Origin: Hyperoodon ampullatus
Lineage: Eukaryota > Chordata > Mammalia > Artiodactyla > Ziphiidae
Assembly: GCA_949752795.1 (NCBI GenBank)
Contig: OX457061.1
Span: 39,464,338-39,528,337, forward strand
DNA length: 64,000 nt
Direction of reading: 5' to 3'
The notes beneath the pieces were generated by a model. It did not search any database. It saw only the letters and a list, made by a program, of their open reading frames with translations, and was not told where the DNA came from. Below, piece by piece: positions 10,451 to 23,571 of the stretch. The position numbers were made by a program, and so were the translations under genes. Position 1 is the stretch's first letter, and every line of letters starts with the position of its first letter.

Positions 10451-13400
10451 GGTTAGGTTAGTCGTCAGAAGCATTTTTATGTTTGGCAGTCCAAAGCTCC
10501 AACTTCTCTACTAGGCCCACGTTCCTGCTCATTTAGGGTTTTAAAGACCAAGGGAGGAAGTGGTGTTCTGGCATTCCCATTCTTTCAGGTCTGGCCACCA
10601 ACCCATCTCCAGAATTTGGGGGTGACCTTCTCTTATCACTCCAGCCCAAATCATGCTTCACTCAGAGAGCACCCATCATTTGTGCCTGGGTTCCTTGGTG
10701 GCTCTTGTTCCCTTACCCACATACCTTCCTAGGGGACACTCCAATCTTCCTGAGACCTGGCTGTCCTCCCCAACATCCCCCAGCACACTGCTGTGCCCTA
10801 GGGTGTCTTTTAGGACTATAGAAGCTGTTATGCCTTTCAGGGCAATGTGGCAACTCTGGGCCATTTCGGGTGGTGAATGGCACCTCTGCAAGGGCCCCAC
10901 GAACTGGTTGGTTTTCCCTTTTCATGGGAGATCAGTGAATTGCTGCCTCTGGGGTTGACTTGCCTGGTGATAGGGCCTCTGCAGTGTCCCAAATATGACA
11001 GTCAGAGCTCCTCTGCTGATGGCATTTCCCAATATGTGAAGCCGGAGGGTGAGGTATCTACTAAGTAGGGAAACTGGGGAGTTAAGAAATCTGAGATGCA
11101 GGTTTGATGTAGTGTTTGCGGGAAGTGAGGAAAGCTGATTGAGGAGGGGAAGCTATTAGGTTGCTGGGCAGGGCATTGGGGGCTCCACTGATAACTGCTG
11201 AGCAGGATGCTTGGGGGCAGGGAGGGGTGGGTAAGGACTGACCTGGAAAAAACCTGGGGTTTTGCCAGGCAGTGCTGAAGGGAGGCCACATAGGGCATTG
11301 TCACTGGGTCAGGAAGGCGGTGAGTACTGGCTGATACAGGGAGACAGAGTTGACTGTTGGAAGCATAGTGAGGACGGTGGCAGACGGGCAGGGCAGGCGG
11401 ACTCTGATCATGTAAAGTCAGAAGTTCCCATGACCACGTGTTGACATTTATGTTTTGAAAAATTAAGATATTTTGTTTTTATCAATACTTTTATAATGGC
11501 TTTAGGAAAGAAGAAAATATATATGAATTAGCTATTATGAGGCTTCTTTTGAAGTCCATCTTTCAGTCCAGAGGCATGCCTCACTTTACAAAAAATAAAG
11601 AAAAACCCAAAGTCAAAAGATATGGGGAGGGGGACAAAAACATATTTGACAAGAGGACTCACTGGAGTTTCCTTAGAGATATATAGGAAATTCCAAGATT
11701 TCCTATACATCCAAGATGCACCTTCCCCCTTGCTTAAATATATAAACAATATAAATTGAGTTTCAGTTATTTCTTTCAATGAGAGGAAGGGGCCCAAAAA
11801 GACATCTGTAGAAAGAGGCATTCTTGATTTTTAACTATGAGAGAAAGCAGTACAAAACCAAGAATGTCCATTGGGCATTATCCATGTCAGTGACATAAGG
11901 GCATCATGCTCATAGAAATAAGATTGGTCTTAAATTTGGAAATTTAGGGGATAAATATTACCACAAAAACTGTTAACCTACAGTAAAAATAAATAAATAA
12001 AGTACTTTTGGTAAAGTTTAAACAGAGAAACAATTCTGTGTGTGGGTATTTTTATGGAAACGTAACAACCACTTTGGGGCCTAAAAAAAATACAGGATGG
12101 CTCCAGCGCAAGCTCAGTTGCATGTCCACTGGTTTCATGTGGGTTGGGGGCTCACTGGAGAGGTCAAGTGAGTCCTGTCCAGCAACAAAGTCTCAGACAA
12201 AACATTAACATATCAGAATTATTGTGAAAATAAAAATGGGCATCTATGCTGAATCCTAGACCTTCTGAACTAGAATCTTCTGGGGAGGGACCTGGGCACC
12301 TGTGTGTGGAAAAGCCTCTGCAGGTAGTTCTGACTTGCCACTTCAGGGCTGGGGACCACACAGACTTAGACTTCTGAAGGGAAGGTCAGTCTGAGTCTCT
12401 CCCCCTAGGGGCAGAGAGTAAACACCCAAGTGGCTGTTTTCATACTTAATACTCTGCAAGATCCTGTGAGGCAATGGTGTTCTTTCCACCTGCCACAAAC
12501 ACCACATGGAGCCAGCACTGGGGGAGGTGTGGAGACAGGGCAGTGCATGGGGCTGTCACCCAGGGCAAATGCACTGTCACCAGTGCCAAGACCTTTCGAA
12601 CCTTCCCTTTAAGGCCCTCCAGAAGCGCTGGGTGGAGGATGCTTTGCAAAAGAAGGTGGGGACAGAACTGGGAAAGAAGATCACATCAGTGATGATTAAA
12701 TGAGAATTAGGTGAGGAGCCTCAAAAAGGCTCTGCACTCTGGGCTCTTTGAAGGCAGATGCATCTTATAGGTTCACTGACATCCTTGGTGGGTTCTAGAC
12801 CCACTGTTAACTGGGTTTATGACATAGTGACCGTGGAGCTCCATTGCCTCATATGTGAAAAATGACCTTTGAGGCAGGCAGCGAACCCATTCTTTTAGAT
12901 TTTATAGACTAGTAAATGTCAAAACTTGGGAACTGACATATGGTTATCAACTTTTATATCAAGTAAGGACAATGAAATAAGTGAAAAACTATGATATGCT
13001 ATCATTTCATAAAAGATGACTATTTTATATCATAAAGGAAGGATAACTTCAGAATCTTAAAACTGCACATTCAACTTTAAAAACAACCCTATACTGTCCT
13101 TGGCTTTCTCATTTTCTATGGATTGATGAAAAGTTTATCACCAACTCATCTCTGCAAACTAAGGCTCTTTCCCCTTGAACACTTAGGGGCAGCTGCACTG
13201 CTTGCAGATGATGTTAATTTACTCAAAGAAGTGGTTTCAGGGCTTGAAGGGAACTCTGAAGAGTTCAAGTGCAACGGTCTCACAGTATCTTGCCTCAGTT
13301 TCCAATATTGATAATTATGTTTTGAGTGCTAGCAGCCAGAAACTCTATTGTTGCTTTGAAGAGAAGTAAAAAATACAGATTGTGGCAAATAGAATCATGG

Positions 13401-15799
13401 AAACTTGAAGTTGGAAGATTTTTTAGCAATGATCTCATCCCTGTCGTTTTCAAACTAATGCTCCATGGAGCCACAGTGGTGCTGCTTGAATCAACAGACC
13501 TCCATTTTAATTGTTATAAATAATTGAGCCTCTAATTACGGTAGAGTTCGTTTGCTTAAAAAGATGCTTGAACACTACTGATCCAGTCCATCTCAAATTT
13601 AAAGGGGAAACTGATGCTGAAAGAAACCCTGGGATTTGCCTGTGGTCACCTTCTTAGTTGGGAGAACTTGGTGGCATGACACTAGTGGAGTGGGGAAGGA
13701 AGGATTATTACAGTGTTTGTTCTCACATTCATCAATAGTTGAACCAAATCTTCCCACTGCTCCACTGCAAGGAAGGTGAACCCTTACAGTTACCCTTCTG
13801 GAACGTTCTGACTGGCTCCTTTCTACACTGAACCTCATACTCTGCTTGGCAAACCATTCCTACATGATAATTATGACAAACATTTCACTGACATTTGTTG
13901 GAAACTAATTTTTAAACTCCAGATCTGTACTTTTGCTCCCATTCTGACCAGCACTGATAAAAATCTAAAATTAAATAGCATTTAATTACATTTGAAGAGT
14001 AGAGAGCTAATATTTGTATGAACATCATTTTATGTTTCTAAGGTCATGTGTATGTAAGAAAATTAAAAGGTACTTTATTTTATGAAAGATATACTTTGAT
14101 TAAAATGACTGAACCCTACTGTCTGATATATAAACTGAGATGAAGATGTATCTACTTTCTTTCTGAGCTCCTCGTACAGCTGACCCCACAGCAGTCTAAC
14201 AACATTTATATGTCAAGTCTATCACACACTGCACAGCACATTCATTTTGTAGCAAGATCCTGGTGGTGAAATGTAGCATCTAATAAGTCTGGACACAATT
14301 CAGCTGAGAGCAGCAAAAAAAAAAAAAAAAAAGACTAAGTCTATATAACCTAAAACAGAAAAATTTTGAACTGTGGTTCCCAGTCATTAGTGGGTCATGA
14401 AATCAACTTAGTGGGTTATGAAAGCATTAAAAAACATACATACACAAGAGCCAAAAGTGCAATAGAAGAGAAAATACCAAAATATGTTGCATGCCTTAAG
14501 GGTAAATATTATTTCATAAACATTTTATTTCATTCATATATATTTATTAACACATGTACTGGGTCATGAAATAATATATATTTCACAGCTCTCAACACTG
14601 CCCTAGAGAAAAACATACTTGGCCATTCAGTCCCTTAAGAAAAGATTTTCTTTCTTTTTTTCCCCATTTCTGAGCAATGGCTCCACACTGCGATGGCTGG
14701 GTACTCCAAAGGCCCCCTCCCCTCAATACAGTAACAATTCACAGTGATCTCTGAGCACCATAATTTCCTGGTTCACTGCTATTTTCTGGACATTTCCTCC
14801 CATCATAGCCCTGCCAGTTCAACTGAGGGAAAGTTGCCACAGTGTATCTGCCTGTGGGTCAGTAGAAGCCTCAGGTCCTGCTACCATGTGCCAGGCATGA
14901 TGCCAGGGGCTTTACAGACCCGACTCTTTATACACATGGTTTCCTTTGTTTTACTGGTAGCAGTGCCTCACCTGTACATCTCGAGCTCCTAGCACAGCAC
15001 CCATAGGGGCTGAGTGAATGCTTCCAAATAAGTGAATCCAACAAGCACATACCATTGGTTATAAACTATATAAGTTAAGTTCAACAAAATATAAGAGTTT
15101 TAAATAAAATCAAATGCTTACTCATTTACTCATACTTAAAAAAGTGCAAAAGTACTATACAAAGCTTTATATAGTTGTACAAAAAGTTGACGCATTGGTG
15201 TTCTGTGGCTAATGATAATAACTGTATTACTTCAGTATCATATATCATAAAGTTATACAACTTAACCCTTTGATTTTGAGCAGTTTATAAGCTTACTATT
15301 TTAATATACATCATGTATTCAGTACTAGTTATTACTTTTGTATAAATAACTTCTTAATAGTAGTACATGATACTGAGGGAAAATAAAACAGTTAATAATT
15401 TTCCAAATGGTAGTAAGAAAGAAACTCATTAGTATACATTTGATTTGGGGGGTGACCATAATTTGGCCTATGACTTAAGGAATCTAGGAGAGTGAAACAA
15501 AGCTTTTTTAAACTGGAAGGACACTCGTGGATCAAGTTCAAGCCCTTCATCTTTCATATTAGGAAATGGCTGCACACCAGCCTAAATGACTTATCTAAGG
15601 TCATATAATTATACAATAAGAGAGATACCCCAGGTCTCCTGATAACAAATCCAGAATATTTTCCATTTCATAAAAGAGGTTTATACTATAATACGTATTT
15701 TTTTAAAAGATCAAATCAGCTATCAAGGAAAACCAATACATGATAACATTTTAGACTTAAAAAGAAAACCTTAGAGCAAGAGTTTATTAAAAACATATG
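10451..15799. other. Intergenic region between the CpG island and the ERCC6L2 3' end
   Basis: Mostly unannotatable. A hAT/MER5-type fragment lies at about 12215-12360 and MIR-like fragments at about 13380-13700, 14820-15040 and 15530-15690. Short open frames show no family resemblance. If the CpG island starts a plus-strand non-coding RNA, its exons would be here, but I cannot place them. Confidence 0.5.
12215..12360 (+). mobile_element. MER5-like hAT fragment
   Basis: The stretch gaatcttctggggagggacctgggcacctgtgtg through gcaggtagttctgac resembles MER5-type nonautonomous hAT elements; ends not defined. Confidence 0.5.
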
Positions 15800-16010
15800 G
15801 GGGCCTCCCTGGTGGCGCAGTGGTTGAGAGTCCGCCTGCCGATGCAGGGGATACGGGTTCGTGCCCCGGTCTGGGAGGATCCCATATGCCGCGGAGCGGC
15901 TGGGCCCGTGAGCCATGGCTGCTGAGCCTGCGCATCCGGAGCCTGTGCTCCGCAACGGGAGAGGCCACAACAGTGAGAGGCCCGCATACCACAAAAAAAA
16001 AAAAAAAAAA
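15800..16010 (+). mobile_element. CHR SINE just downstream of ERCC6L2
   Basis: Full-length, ends in A(18-19). Target duplication aaaaacatatg on both sides. It lies 105 bp past the ERCC6L2 stop, antisense to the gene. Confidence 0.95.
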
Positions 16011-16094
16011 ACATATGTTGACAACTGTGTAACATAATCAGTGTGGAATACAGTGTTGTAAACATTGATGGCAGAAGTTCATTGGTTGCAGTAA

Positions 16095-16100
16095 TTTATT
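16095..16100 (-). terminator. Candidate poly(A) signal AATAAA just after the ERCC6L2 stop
   Basis: A perfect AATAAA on the minus strand lies 14 bases past the stop codon. If used, the 3' UTR would be only about 30-45 nt. A second AATAAA at 15788-15783 lies just beyond a young CHR SINE. Which is used, if either, cannot be told from sequence alone. Confidence 0.35.
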
Positions 16101-16114
16101 TGTGTGTTTATGTA

Positions 16115-17087
16115 TTACTCTTGTGTATTAGTTGTGCTTTCATCTGTATCACTGGAGTTAAATTGTTTCCACAAAAATTTCTCATTTGATTTCCAAAGAG
16201 GAGCTTCAAGATCCTCTTTCCTTTTGGAGGATGCAGCAGAAGGCACTTTTCCACACAGAGTCTCTATTACTGCCAAGTCGGTGAGTTTACTAAGACTCTC
16301 GTCATTCTGTTCATTCAAGATGTCCCAGAAATCTTTTGGTCTCTGTTTTGCTTTCTCCATGGGCCCTGAAAGAACTTTCTTTGGCAGTTGTGTGGGACTG
16401 TTCCCGTGACTTTTAAAGAGGTCATCAAGAATAGAGGTGTCACCAAGTAAGCTTACCACAGAAGTGTTTTCTAACACTGGATTTTCTATCTTTTTGTTTT
16501 CCACTTTGAAAAAGGGTCCATTTCTTGAAACACCCAATCCTGTGAGATCCTGTCGGTTTTTCATGGTATTTTCCAACTTTTCCAACTCATACGCTCCAGA
16601 CTTACTGTTCAGGAAACAGGATGCTACAGTATCTTTGGATGCTTGGCTGTTTTTCCCATTGTTCGTCTTTTGGGTAGAGCTTACAGGTAATTTCTTAGTT
16701 TCCACATCATTAGAAAGCAACTCTTCTCTATAGAAACTGTGATTTCGAAACTTAATTGATTTTTCTTTATATATTTTTGGGCTGCAAATTTGAGAAAAAC
16801 TTTTGGTACAATTTTTAAATGACAAAGTTACAGAATCTGACACCCTTTCTTTTATAAGAGACTCTCTTTTTTCAGACAGATTTCTGACTCTCTCTCCTTC
16901 CTCATAGGCAGATTTAATGAATTCTGAGGGGGAATCCACAAAAAATTCTTTTACCTCTGGATACTGAGAAGCATAAAAGTCTCTTAGCATTTTCTGTCGT
17001 TCTTCTGATGTGGCATTAGTTATGTGTTTAGCAAATTCCTTTACAGAAGACAACTTAAAATAAGAAGCCATTTCTTCAAATTGTTTT
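16115..17087 (-). CDS. ERCC6L2: ERCC6L2 terminal coding exon with stop codon
   Basis: The exon has 323 codons plus the stop TAA at 16117-16115, entered in phase 2 through acceptor aaatcttcag. It begins [20 protein letters not shown]. The first ~50 residues (through [20 protein letters not shown]) are predicted helical and, as I understand the family, belong to the C-terminal HEBO-type domain of long ERCC6L2. A divergent Ser/Lys-rich middle follows. Near the end, [36 protein letters not shown] and [11 protein letters not shown] are almost unchanged from human and look like short linear interaction helices. The protein ends TNTQE, as in human. The ATG at 17071 is internal, not a translation start. 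Confidence 0.96.
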
Positions 17088-17846
17088 CTGAAGATTTAAT
17101 GAACAAAACCAGTGGTTATTTTTATTACATTTTATTTTTAAAGAGCTTGTCTTCAGTGTTATGCTATGTAGCAACAAAGCAATGTAAGCGTATTCCTTTA
17201 GCATGTATTAGCTTAATTCCATAATGACCATGCATTTTGCACTTAGGAGAATGTGATCTCTTTCCTTACACTACTGAAAAAAATATTCTAGCTCATGAAA
17301 TTACCAGCTTTTTAAGTTATTCTGACTTATACTATCAGGTATTTCCTGGGAATTGTGTGATCCCAGCATGCTGCTACTCCAGTCAGCCAATTTAAGACTT
17401 ACATGAGAATCATAATTTATATAATCTGTATTTGGAAATCTATATTGCACTCAAGATCCATGAAATAAAACTGTCAAAGAAGGGTCTTAAATAGAAAAGA
17501 GAAAATGCTGAAAAATTAAGACAGGAATTTTTTTCATCTATCTCCTCTTTTCTCCTTCCACAAATATCGATACAATATAGAAATTTCACACAACTTTTTG
17601 ATGAGCCTAAAGGAAAGTTCTAAACTGATAAACCTAGATTCTTTTTCAGTATTGATCTGACTTCAGTATAGATAGCTAAACTATAGTCAGATGCTATTTG
17701 AAGAAATGCGTTTCAGTCTTAGTATAAGATATTAATAAAAGCTGTTATATGCATGTGTGAGGAAACGAGCCTTCTGAAACCCTGCTAAGATGGAAGTGGA
17801 AAAGTTGTCTAGGAACCCTGGGCACTAGACTCTGCTCCTTTCCCTA

Positions 17847-18182
17847 GGTGAGGGTTCTATGGACTGAACTGTAGCCTCCCCCAAAATTCATAAGTTGAAG
17901 CCCTAAACCCCAGTGTGACTGTATTTGGAGATGGGGCCCTCAGGAGGTAATTAAGGTTAAAAGAGGTCAAAAAAAGTCACCAGAGAGCTCTCTTTCTGCC
18001 ATGAAAGGACACAGTGAGAAGGTGGCCATCTGCACGCCAGGGAGAGAGCTCTCACCAGGAACCAAATCACCTGGCACCCTGATCTTGGACTTCCCAGGCT
18101 CCAGTACTGTGAGAAGTAAATTTCTGTCTTTTAAGCCGCAGTCTGTGGTATTCTGTTATAGCAGCCCGAGCAGACTAAGACG
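17847..18182 (+). mobile_element. MaLR LTR (MST/MLT1 type)
   Basis: The order atggactgaactgtagcctc, cataagttgaagccctaaac, gatcttggacttcccaggc, gtgagaagtaaatttctgt and gcagactaaga follows the MST/MLT1 LTR layout. Confidence 0.8.
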
Positions 18183-18339
18183 GGCTAAGAGGGTATTGGT
18201 TTGCTGATGCTGAGTTTAGGCCATGAGTCAGGAGAGCCCAATGCTTATAAATGTTCTTTTAAACAAAAGCCATAGTGCTGCAGCGTATGATTAAAAGTCC
18301 CCGAATTGTAGAATTATATCTATTTTTATATAATATTTC

Positions 18340-18800
18340 CTTACAACATTCATTTATCCACTCAACAAATATTTATAGAGCCCTCTTATTTGCTAGGCAC
18401 TGTAAAAGAAACTATACAACAGTGAACAAACCCCAGTTCCCTGTCTTCAAGGGGTTTATTGCCTAGTTGGGGGAGACAGATACATGAAAATCAAACCAGA
18501 AGGGAATAATAAACCCCGTGATGGAGGTAAATACAGCACCCTGTTGGCATCCACAGAAGGGGTACCTAAGCCAGTGATTGGTAGTGGGCAAGGTGGCAGG
18601 GAAGGCTTCTCTGCTGTCACCACAAGCCAGTCAGGTAAAGATGAGCCAGGAAGCCTTCTAGGGAGAGAGGGAACGTGCATGGGCCCAGTTCCAAGAAGAC
18701 TTGGTGCACATAGGGGCAGGAGAATCAGCCAAGAAAAAGGCTGAAAATCATAAGGGGATCCGTATGCCAATTTCAGAAGTTTGAATTTTATCCTGTATAC
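18340..18800 (-). mobile_element. L2 LINE 3' fragment
   Basis: Starts with ttcatttatccactcaacaaatatttatag and then tgctaggcactg, the reverse complement of the L2 3' end. Confidence 0.65.
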
Positions 18801-20439
18801 AACAGAGAATCCTGAAGATAAAAAATGATTTTTTTAAATGTATGTAACCAGGAGCTTTATTTAAAGCCACTATTATTTTTGCCACTCAGACCAGGTTATA
18901 TAAAGTTTGTGTTTCCTTTGATTTTAGTGGCAATCCATGCTGCAAATTCATGACTTTCTTTTGTGGCTTCAGATGAGTACGCTGGCTTCTAGTCCTCACC
19001 ACACTGGTCCTGTTACTTGTTCCAAATCCAGGTACTATCTATGCCTGATCAACAGCCACTCTCATTGCCAACAGAATAGTTAATAACACAAAAACAAGTT
19101 TCCAAATTTCTGTCCTGGATATGGCCAATGTTCTTTGTTGGAAAACAACAAGTATGTTCTTAAAAGGTTCCAGTTTTAACTTCACATGAAGTAATGAAGT
19201 GTCATTATTTTGTTTATTAATCATCTCTGAATCATTTTCATGGCCTTTCTCATAAATATTTGTGCTGTGAAGATTAAGTTATTGGCAGGGTTACAGGCTG
19301 ATGTCTTTTATTCATCCAAGACTTGGTAGTGTTTCAGCAGTTGCCAAAGTACTTTCACCTTTGCTGTGCTGACCTCACCCATGACCCTGCAAATCTGTCA
19401 CCTCTGGGAGGAGAGGTGCGTCAGACCTTATTCTACCCGAGTAGTATGCAAGTAAACTGGGCTGTGTGGTTGCCCTTTACAGGATGAGCTATGATTACAA
19501 TTCATTTTATTTTTGCCTTCTAAACTTGCTTTTGTAATTCTTGGTCTTTCTAAACACTCAACGAATTGCAAGGTACAACCAGGGGATATAAGCTAGCCAC
19601 CAGTTTGTGAAGAAAATTTTGTAGACACTCATAATCCATTTAGAGAAAGGGGCAGTGGTGGGGCAAAGGAAATCAAAGTTAGGTATCTTTCAGTCTTTCA
19701 GCAAGTGTATCAAGAGTATTTATGTATCACGGAAAAAATTCAATTTTTCTCCTTTTTTCTCGAGGAACTGAAGGAGAAGGGATGGAACACAGCTAAAACC
19801 ATGTTCTTTTTGCCTAAGCTTTCTGAAGTGAAGGTAGGATTGAAACTTCATTCAGATAATCCATGGGGCTACAGCATAGTACAGATTCTTGATTCACATC
19901 AAGTAGGATGGTTAGCAGGAAAGAGGTGCTAGCAGTTTGGACACCGATCCCTAGTTCAGATGTTGGCATTCTAATATTAGACACCCTTCACCTTTTTATT
20001 TAGCATGAGGCATTTATCCCTAGGATAAGTAGAGAATAAAAAAAGAGGCAAAAACTAATCACTGTTAATACTTTTATTTTTATATACAGTGCTAAAGGGT
20101 TAGATAAGACACTTGTGCTTAAAGACTGGTGAAATGTATATGGTTGGTCTCCTAGCAAAAATAATTGCCCAAAGAAAATTACCTGCAATTTATCCAAAAT
20201 CATTGTTGTAAATCTGTTTGTGAGGAGTTGTGTTGCTATAGCAGTGTGGGGTGTTCACCTTTGTGGGCAACGGTGGGCAGCTGAGAGGCGTGCTCCAATC
20301 TGCCACACCAGCACCCCAGGAGCTAAGGGACAGGTTGCCTGGGAGTTGCCAAAACCTGAGGGAAGCATCTGGAACATGCAGAGCAACCACCATTTTCCTA
20401 TTGTACGTAGAAGTCATCAGGACCAACTGGACCGCGCCT

Positions 20440-23030
20440 CCTCTCCCTGCTTACCTCAGTCACTACTTCTCAGTTACACATAACCACTGGCTTCTCATGC
20501 CCCTGCTAGTCTCTACATCCCTGATCTAATCCAATCCCCCATCCTTCCAGACCATTCCTCGGTGCCCCTGGAACCAGGCTATGATCTACTAACTCTCCTG
20601 TGTCTTCTGCCCAAGGGGCCCTCTGTCTCCTCCTGATACTGCCTCCCCACTGCAGCCCTCACAAGTCAAGATCTTATACCTCATATCCTTAAACCTCAGA
20701 GTTCATGCTTCCCATTGCTGCTTCCAGATCATTTTTTCTTAAAAACTCCTTCCCCTCTTTAAGGTTTATGCTATCCAGCTTAACCATTCTCGCCCCCACC
20801 CCACCTTGTTAACTGACTGTCTAGTTTGCTTCCTGATAGTGACTGAACACTCAAGATCCTGGATTAATGTTGCTTCCTTTCCCATCTCCTGCCGTCATTC
20901 TTGATAACGTCAGTATCCATGTGGATGTCCCACCCAACTCCTGGCCCACCAGTTTCTTGACCTCACCTCCACAGACTTGATTCCATGTTAGGTCCCTATT
21001 CCCAAAGTCATATACCACTAATGTCATTACCATTAACTGCACATCCTCCAAATCCCTGAATTCAATCATATCATGCTCCAGTTCAACTGCTCAATTATCC
21101 CAAGGACAACAATGCTGGAATATACCCTTGCTTTCTCACTAACATCAGCCTCCCCTTTTCCAGCTTATGTTCAATTTTATAATTGCTTCTTTGCAAACAT
21201 CCTTTAGCTTCTTTGCTTTTCTCTCCTTCTCCTGGTAAAACTCAGCTGTTTCCCTATTCTGTGTCTGCAACTGAACAACTGAAGCTTGTTGAATGCAGTC
21301 TGCACAACTGCACAGATGGTTTTACTGGAATTATTCTCAAATAGGAACTTAACATCACCCAGGAAGTCTAGCCCCACTAAGCTTGCTTTCCCACTTTATG
21401 ACTTCCACTAATGACTTCTTTCATAATTTCTCTCTCCCCAAATCTCTTTCCCTCTGTACTGATGACTTTAATTCTCAATTAATTGAGGAAATATCACTGT
21501 ATCTGTGCCCTTCTTTATCCCTTTCTCTTAATACTTCTCAAAGGCTAGACCTTTGCCTGTGGTCTGGATCCCACCCTCTCCTGCCTCCAGGACTTCACTT
21601 TTTCTGTTATTACCTCTCTGGCATGATCTCTTTTTTTCCTATTAGTCTTTTTCCTCAACACACAAACAGGTTCTATTATCTTCCCAACTTAAAAACAAAC
21701 TACACTTCATCCCACAATGCTCTCCAGCTACTGCTAGTTTCCACATCCAAACTTAAGGAGCAGTCCCAGGGGCTTGCCCTTTCACTGCTTGCCCACCTCA
21801 CCCTGGCATCTGCCTACTTCTACTGCTCATGGAAAGGTGACCAAAGAGTTCTTCAGCTCCAGGGGCTTTCCCACTTCTTCTGATTCTGGTTCTCAGCAGC
21901 AGTCAATAAAGTTAAGTGTTCCCTCCTTTTCGAAACTCTCACTTGTCTTGGACTTTAGGACCTTGCACTGGGCCTCCTACCCAGTAGGCCACAGTCACTC
22001 TCCAGGCTCAGTACTGGGGCTTCTCCTCTCCTCTCTGTGTTCTGTTCCTAAGCTGTTCACACAGTCTATGGCTATAAAAACTATCTGTAATCTATTTATA
22101 ATCTCTATGCTGATAATTTCCAAATTTAGACCTCCAGTCTCCGAATCTCAGAGTGGCATATCCACTGCCCATGTGACATTTCCCTATATCCTCAAATTTA
22201 ATATGAGCAAAAGAGAACTCTTGATTTTTTTTTTTACTCCAAACGTGTGTCTCTCCCAGTTTTCCCCATTCAGTGAATCCAGTCTGCTGCTTAAGGCAGA
22301 ATATTGGGAGTAATCCTGTCTTCACCCCTTCCCAAAAACCAGTTCAACATCAAACTGAATTTATCCATTCGGCTCTGTCTCCATGGCAACTACTCTATTG
22401 CAAACTACCATCACCTAGTTCCTTATGGTTTCCCCTAGTCCACTCTGCCCTCTTCCATGCAGAAGCTGGAAAAATCTTTTAGAAACATACATCAGATCAT
22501 GTCATGCTTCAACAGCTTTCTACTGCAGTTGGAACAAAATCCAAATTCTTTTCTATAATCTACAAGGCTTGGCATGCTCCAGCCCCATCTATGTCTCTGC
22601 CTTCATCTCATGCCATTCTCTGCTTGATTTATTATGCACTAAGTATACCAGTCTTCTCTCAAAACCTCCTCCCTCTTCACAAAGTTACTTTGGTTCTTTG
22701 CTTCATTATCCTTCAGGTCTTAACTTAAATGTCACTCGTATAGAGAGGTCTTCCCTGACTACCTAGTAGAAAGGGGGTTATATCCCTCCCAATCCCATTA
22801 TTCTCTATAAAGGAGGCCTGTCTACTTTCTTCCTATAACACACCATTTTATAATTATTTATTTATAAGTTTTTTTACTTTTGAAAATTTTATGGTTTGAT
22901 GCCAACCCCCATCCCACTGTACTGTAAGCTCTATGTCTCTTTTTTTACACTGTATATTTAGCACCTAGCACAATGCCTGAGTGCATATTAGATGCTCAAT
23001 AAATACTCAATGAGTGAATGAATATAATGC
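20440..23030 (+). mobile_element. L2-like LINE, long ancient copy
   Basis: A 2.6-kb pyrimidine-rich block ending in the L2 3' signature gtaagctctatgtctc, tagcacctagcacaatgcctg and gatgctcaataaatactc. Inside, around 22100-22330, are segments like gagcaaaagagaactcttga and attgggagtaatcctgtct that match the L2/CR1 ORF2 C-terminal region. Many stops; not coding. Confidence 0.6.
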
Positions 23031-23120
23031 ACTTAAGTATTTCATTTATATAAAATAATTTCATTTTTTAAAATCAATTTGGGGATTAGCCTTCTTAAAA
23101 CACTAAAACATTTGGGATTT

Positions 23121-23235
23121 TTTTTCTTTTTTTGGCCGTGCTGCATGGCTTGTGGGATCTTAGTTCCCCGACCAGGGACTGAACCCAGGCCACCACAGTG
23201 AAAGCACTCTAACCACTGGACCACCAGGGAATTCC
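23121..23235 (-). mobile_element. Short tRNA-derived SINE (CHR-like)
   Basis: Reverse orientation: T-run, ggccgtgctgcatggcttg, then ttccccgaccagggactgaa and ccaccagggaattcc. Target duplication gggattt. Confidence 0.9.
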
Positions 23236-23389
23236 GGGATTTATTTTTTAAAGTGTACAAATTCATATTTCTCTGAAATATTCAGATGCCAGGTATAGTT
23301 AAAATTCAAATAATTTGTGTATTTTACTAGGTAGTTATATTTCTTTTGAGAATCATTCATAAAGTCCAATGTTGTTATAGATGACATAC

Positions 23390-23571
23390 CTGCGGATCCC
23401 TTTTGGTGTTTCTCCAATTATGAAGGTGGTCTGGCCTGTTCGGTAGACATTTTTCTTCTTCTGGCTTACAGGGTGTGAAATGTAAAGGGGAAAGGAAATG
23501 CTGCCTTCACTTGGTTGTTGGCATTCCTTTGTATGTGTCGATGTATCTCCCTTCATTTTTTCCTTATATGT
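23390..23571 (-). CDS. ERCC6L2: ERCC6L2 exon (182 nt)
   Basis: Sixty codons plus two bases, starting [20 protein letters not shown] and ending [11 protein letters not shown] plus AG. The acceptor is a run of T ending cag at 23572-23580; the donor is GCAG/gtatgtc at 23389-23383. The C-terminal end [14 protein letters not shown] is highly conserved and leads into the helical region of the last exon. It is preceded by a 22.3-kb intron, the longest in the window. The join to the last exon (AG + A = Arg) reads [14 protein letters not shown], as expected for the family. Confidence 0.96.

Larger units (their letters stand above)
17088..23389 (-). other. ERCC6L2 last intron (6.3 kb)
   Basis: GT-AG intron between the 182-nt exon and the terminal exon. 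It contains an MST/MLT1-type LTR (17847-18182), an L2 remnant (about 18340-18800), a long L2-like block (about 20440-23030) and a short tRNA-type SINE (23121-23235). I see no other coding sequence or RNA gene. Confidence 0.9.

Noticed and set aside
13123..13311. Short open frame with LGAAALLADDVNLLKEVVSG
   Set aside because: No supporting exon boundaries or family match; the length is expected by chance.
16115..17071. Single-exon 318-codon gene starting at ATG 17071
   Set aside because: The frame continues upstream to a good splice acceptor at 17088 and joins the previous ERCC6L2 exon (GIRRKQFEEM), so the ATG is internal.
21383..22313. Two overlapping Ser/Leu-rich open frames (166 and 179 codons)
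   Set aside because: They sit in the sense strand of an ancient L2-like LINE. Composition is pyrimidine-driven and homologous repeat segments are recognisable.
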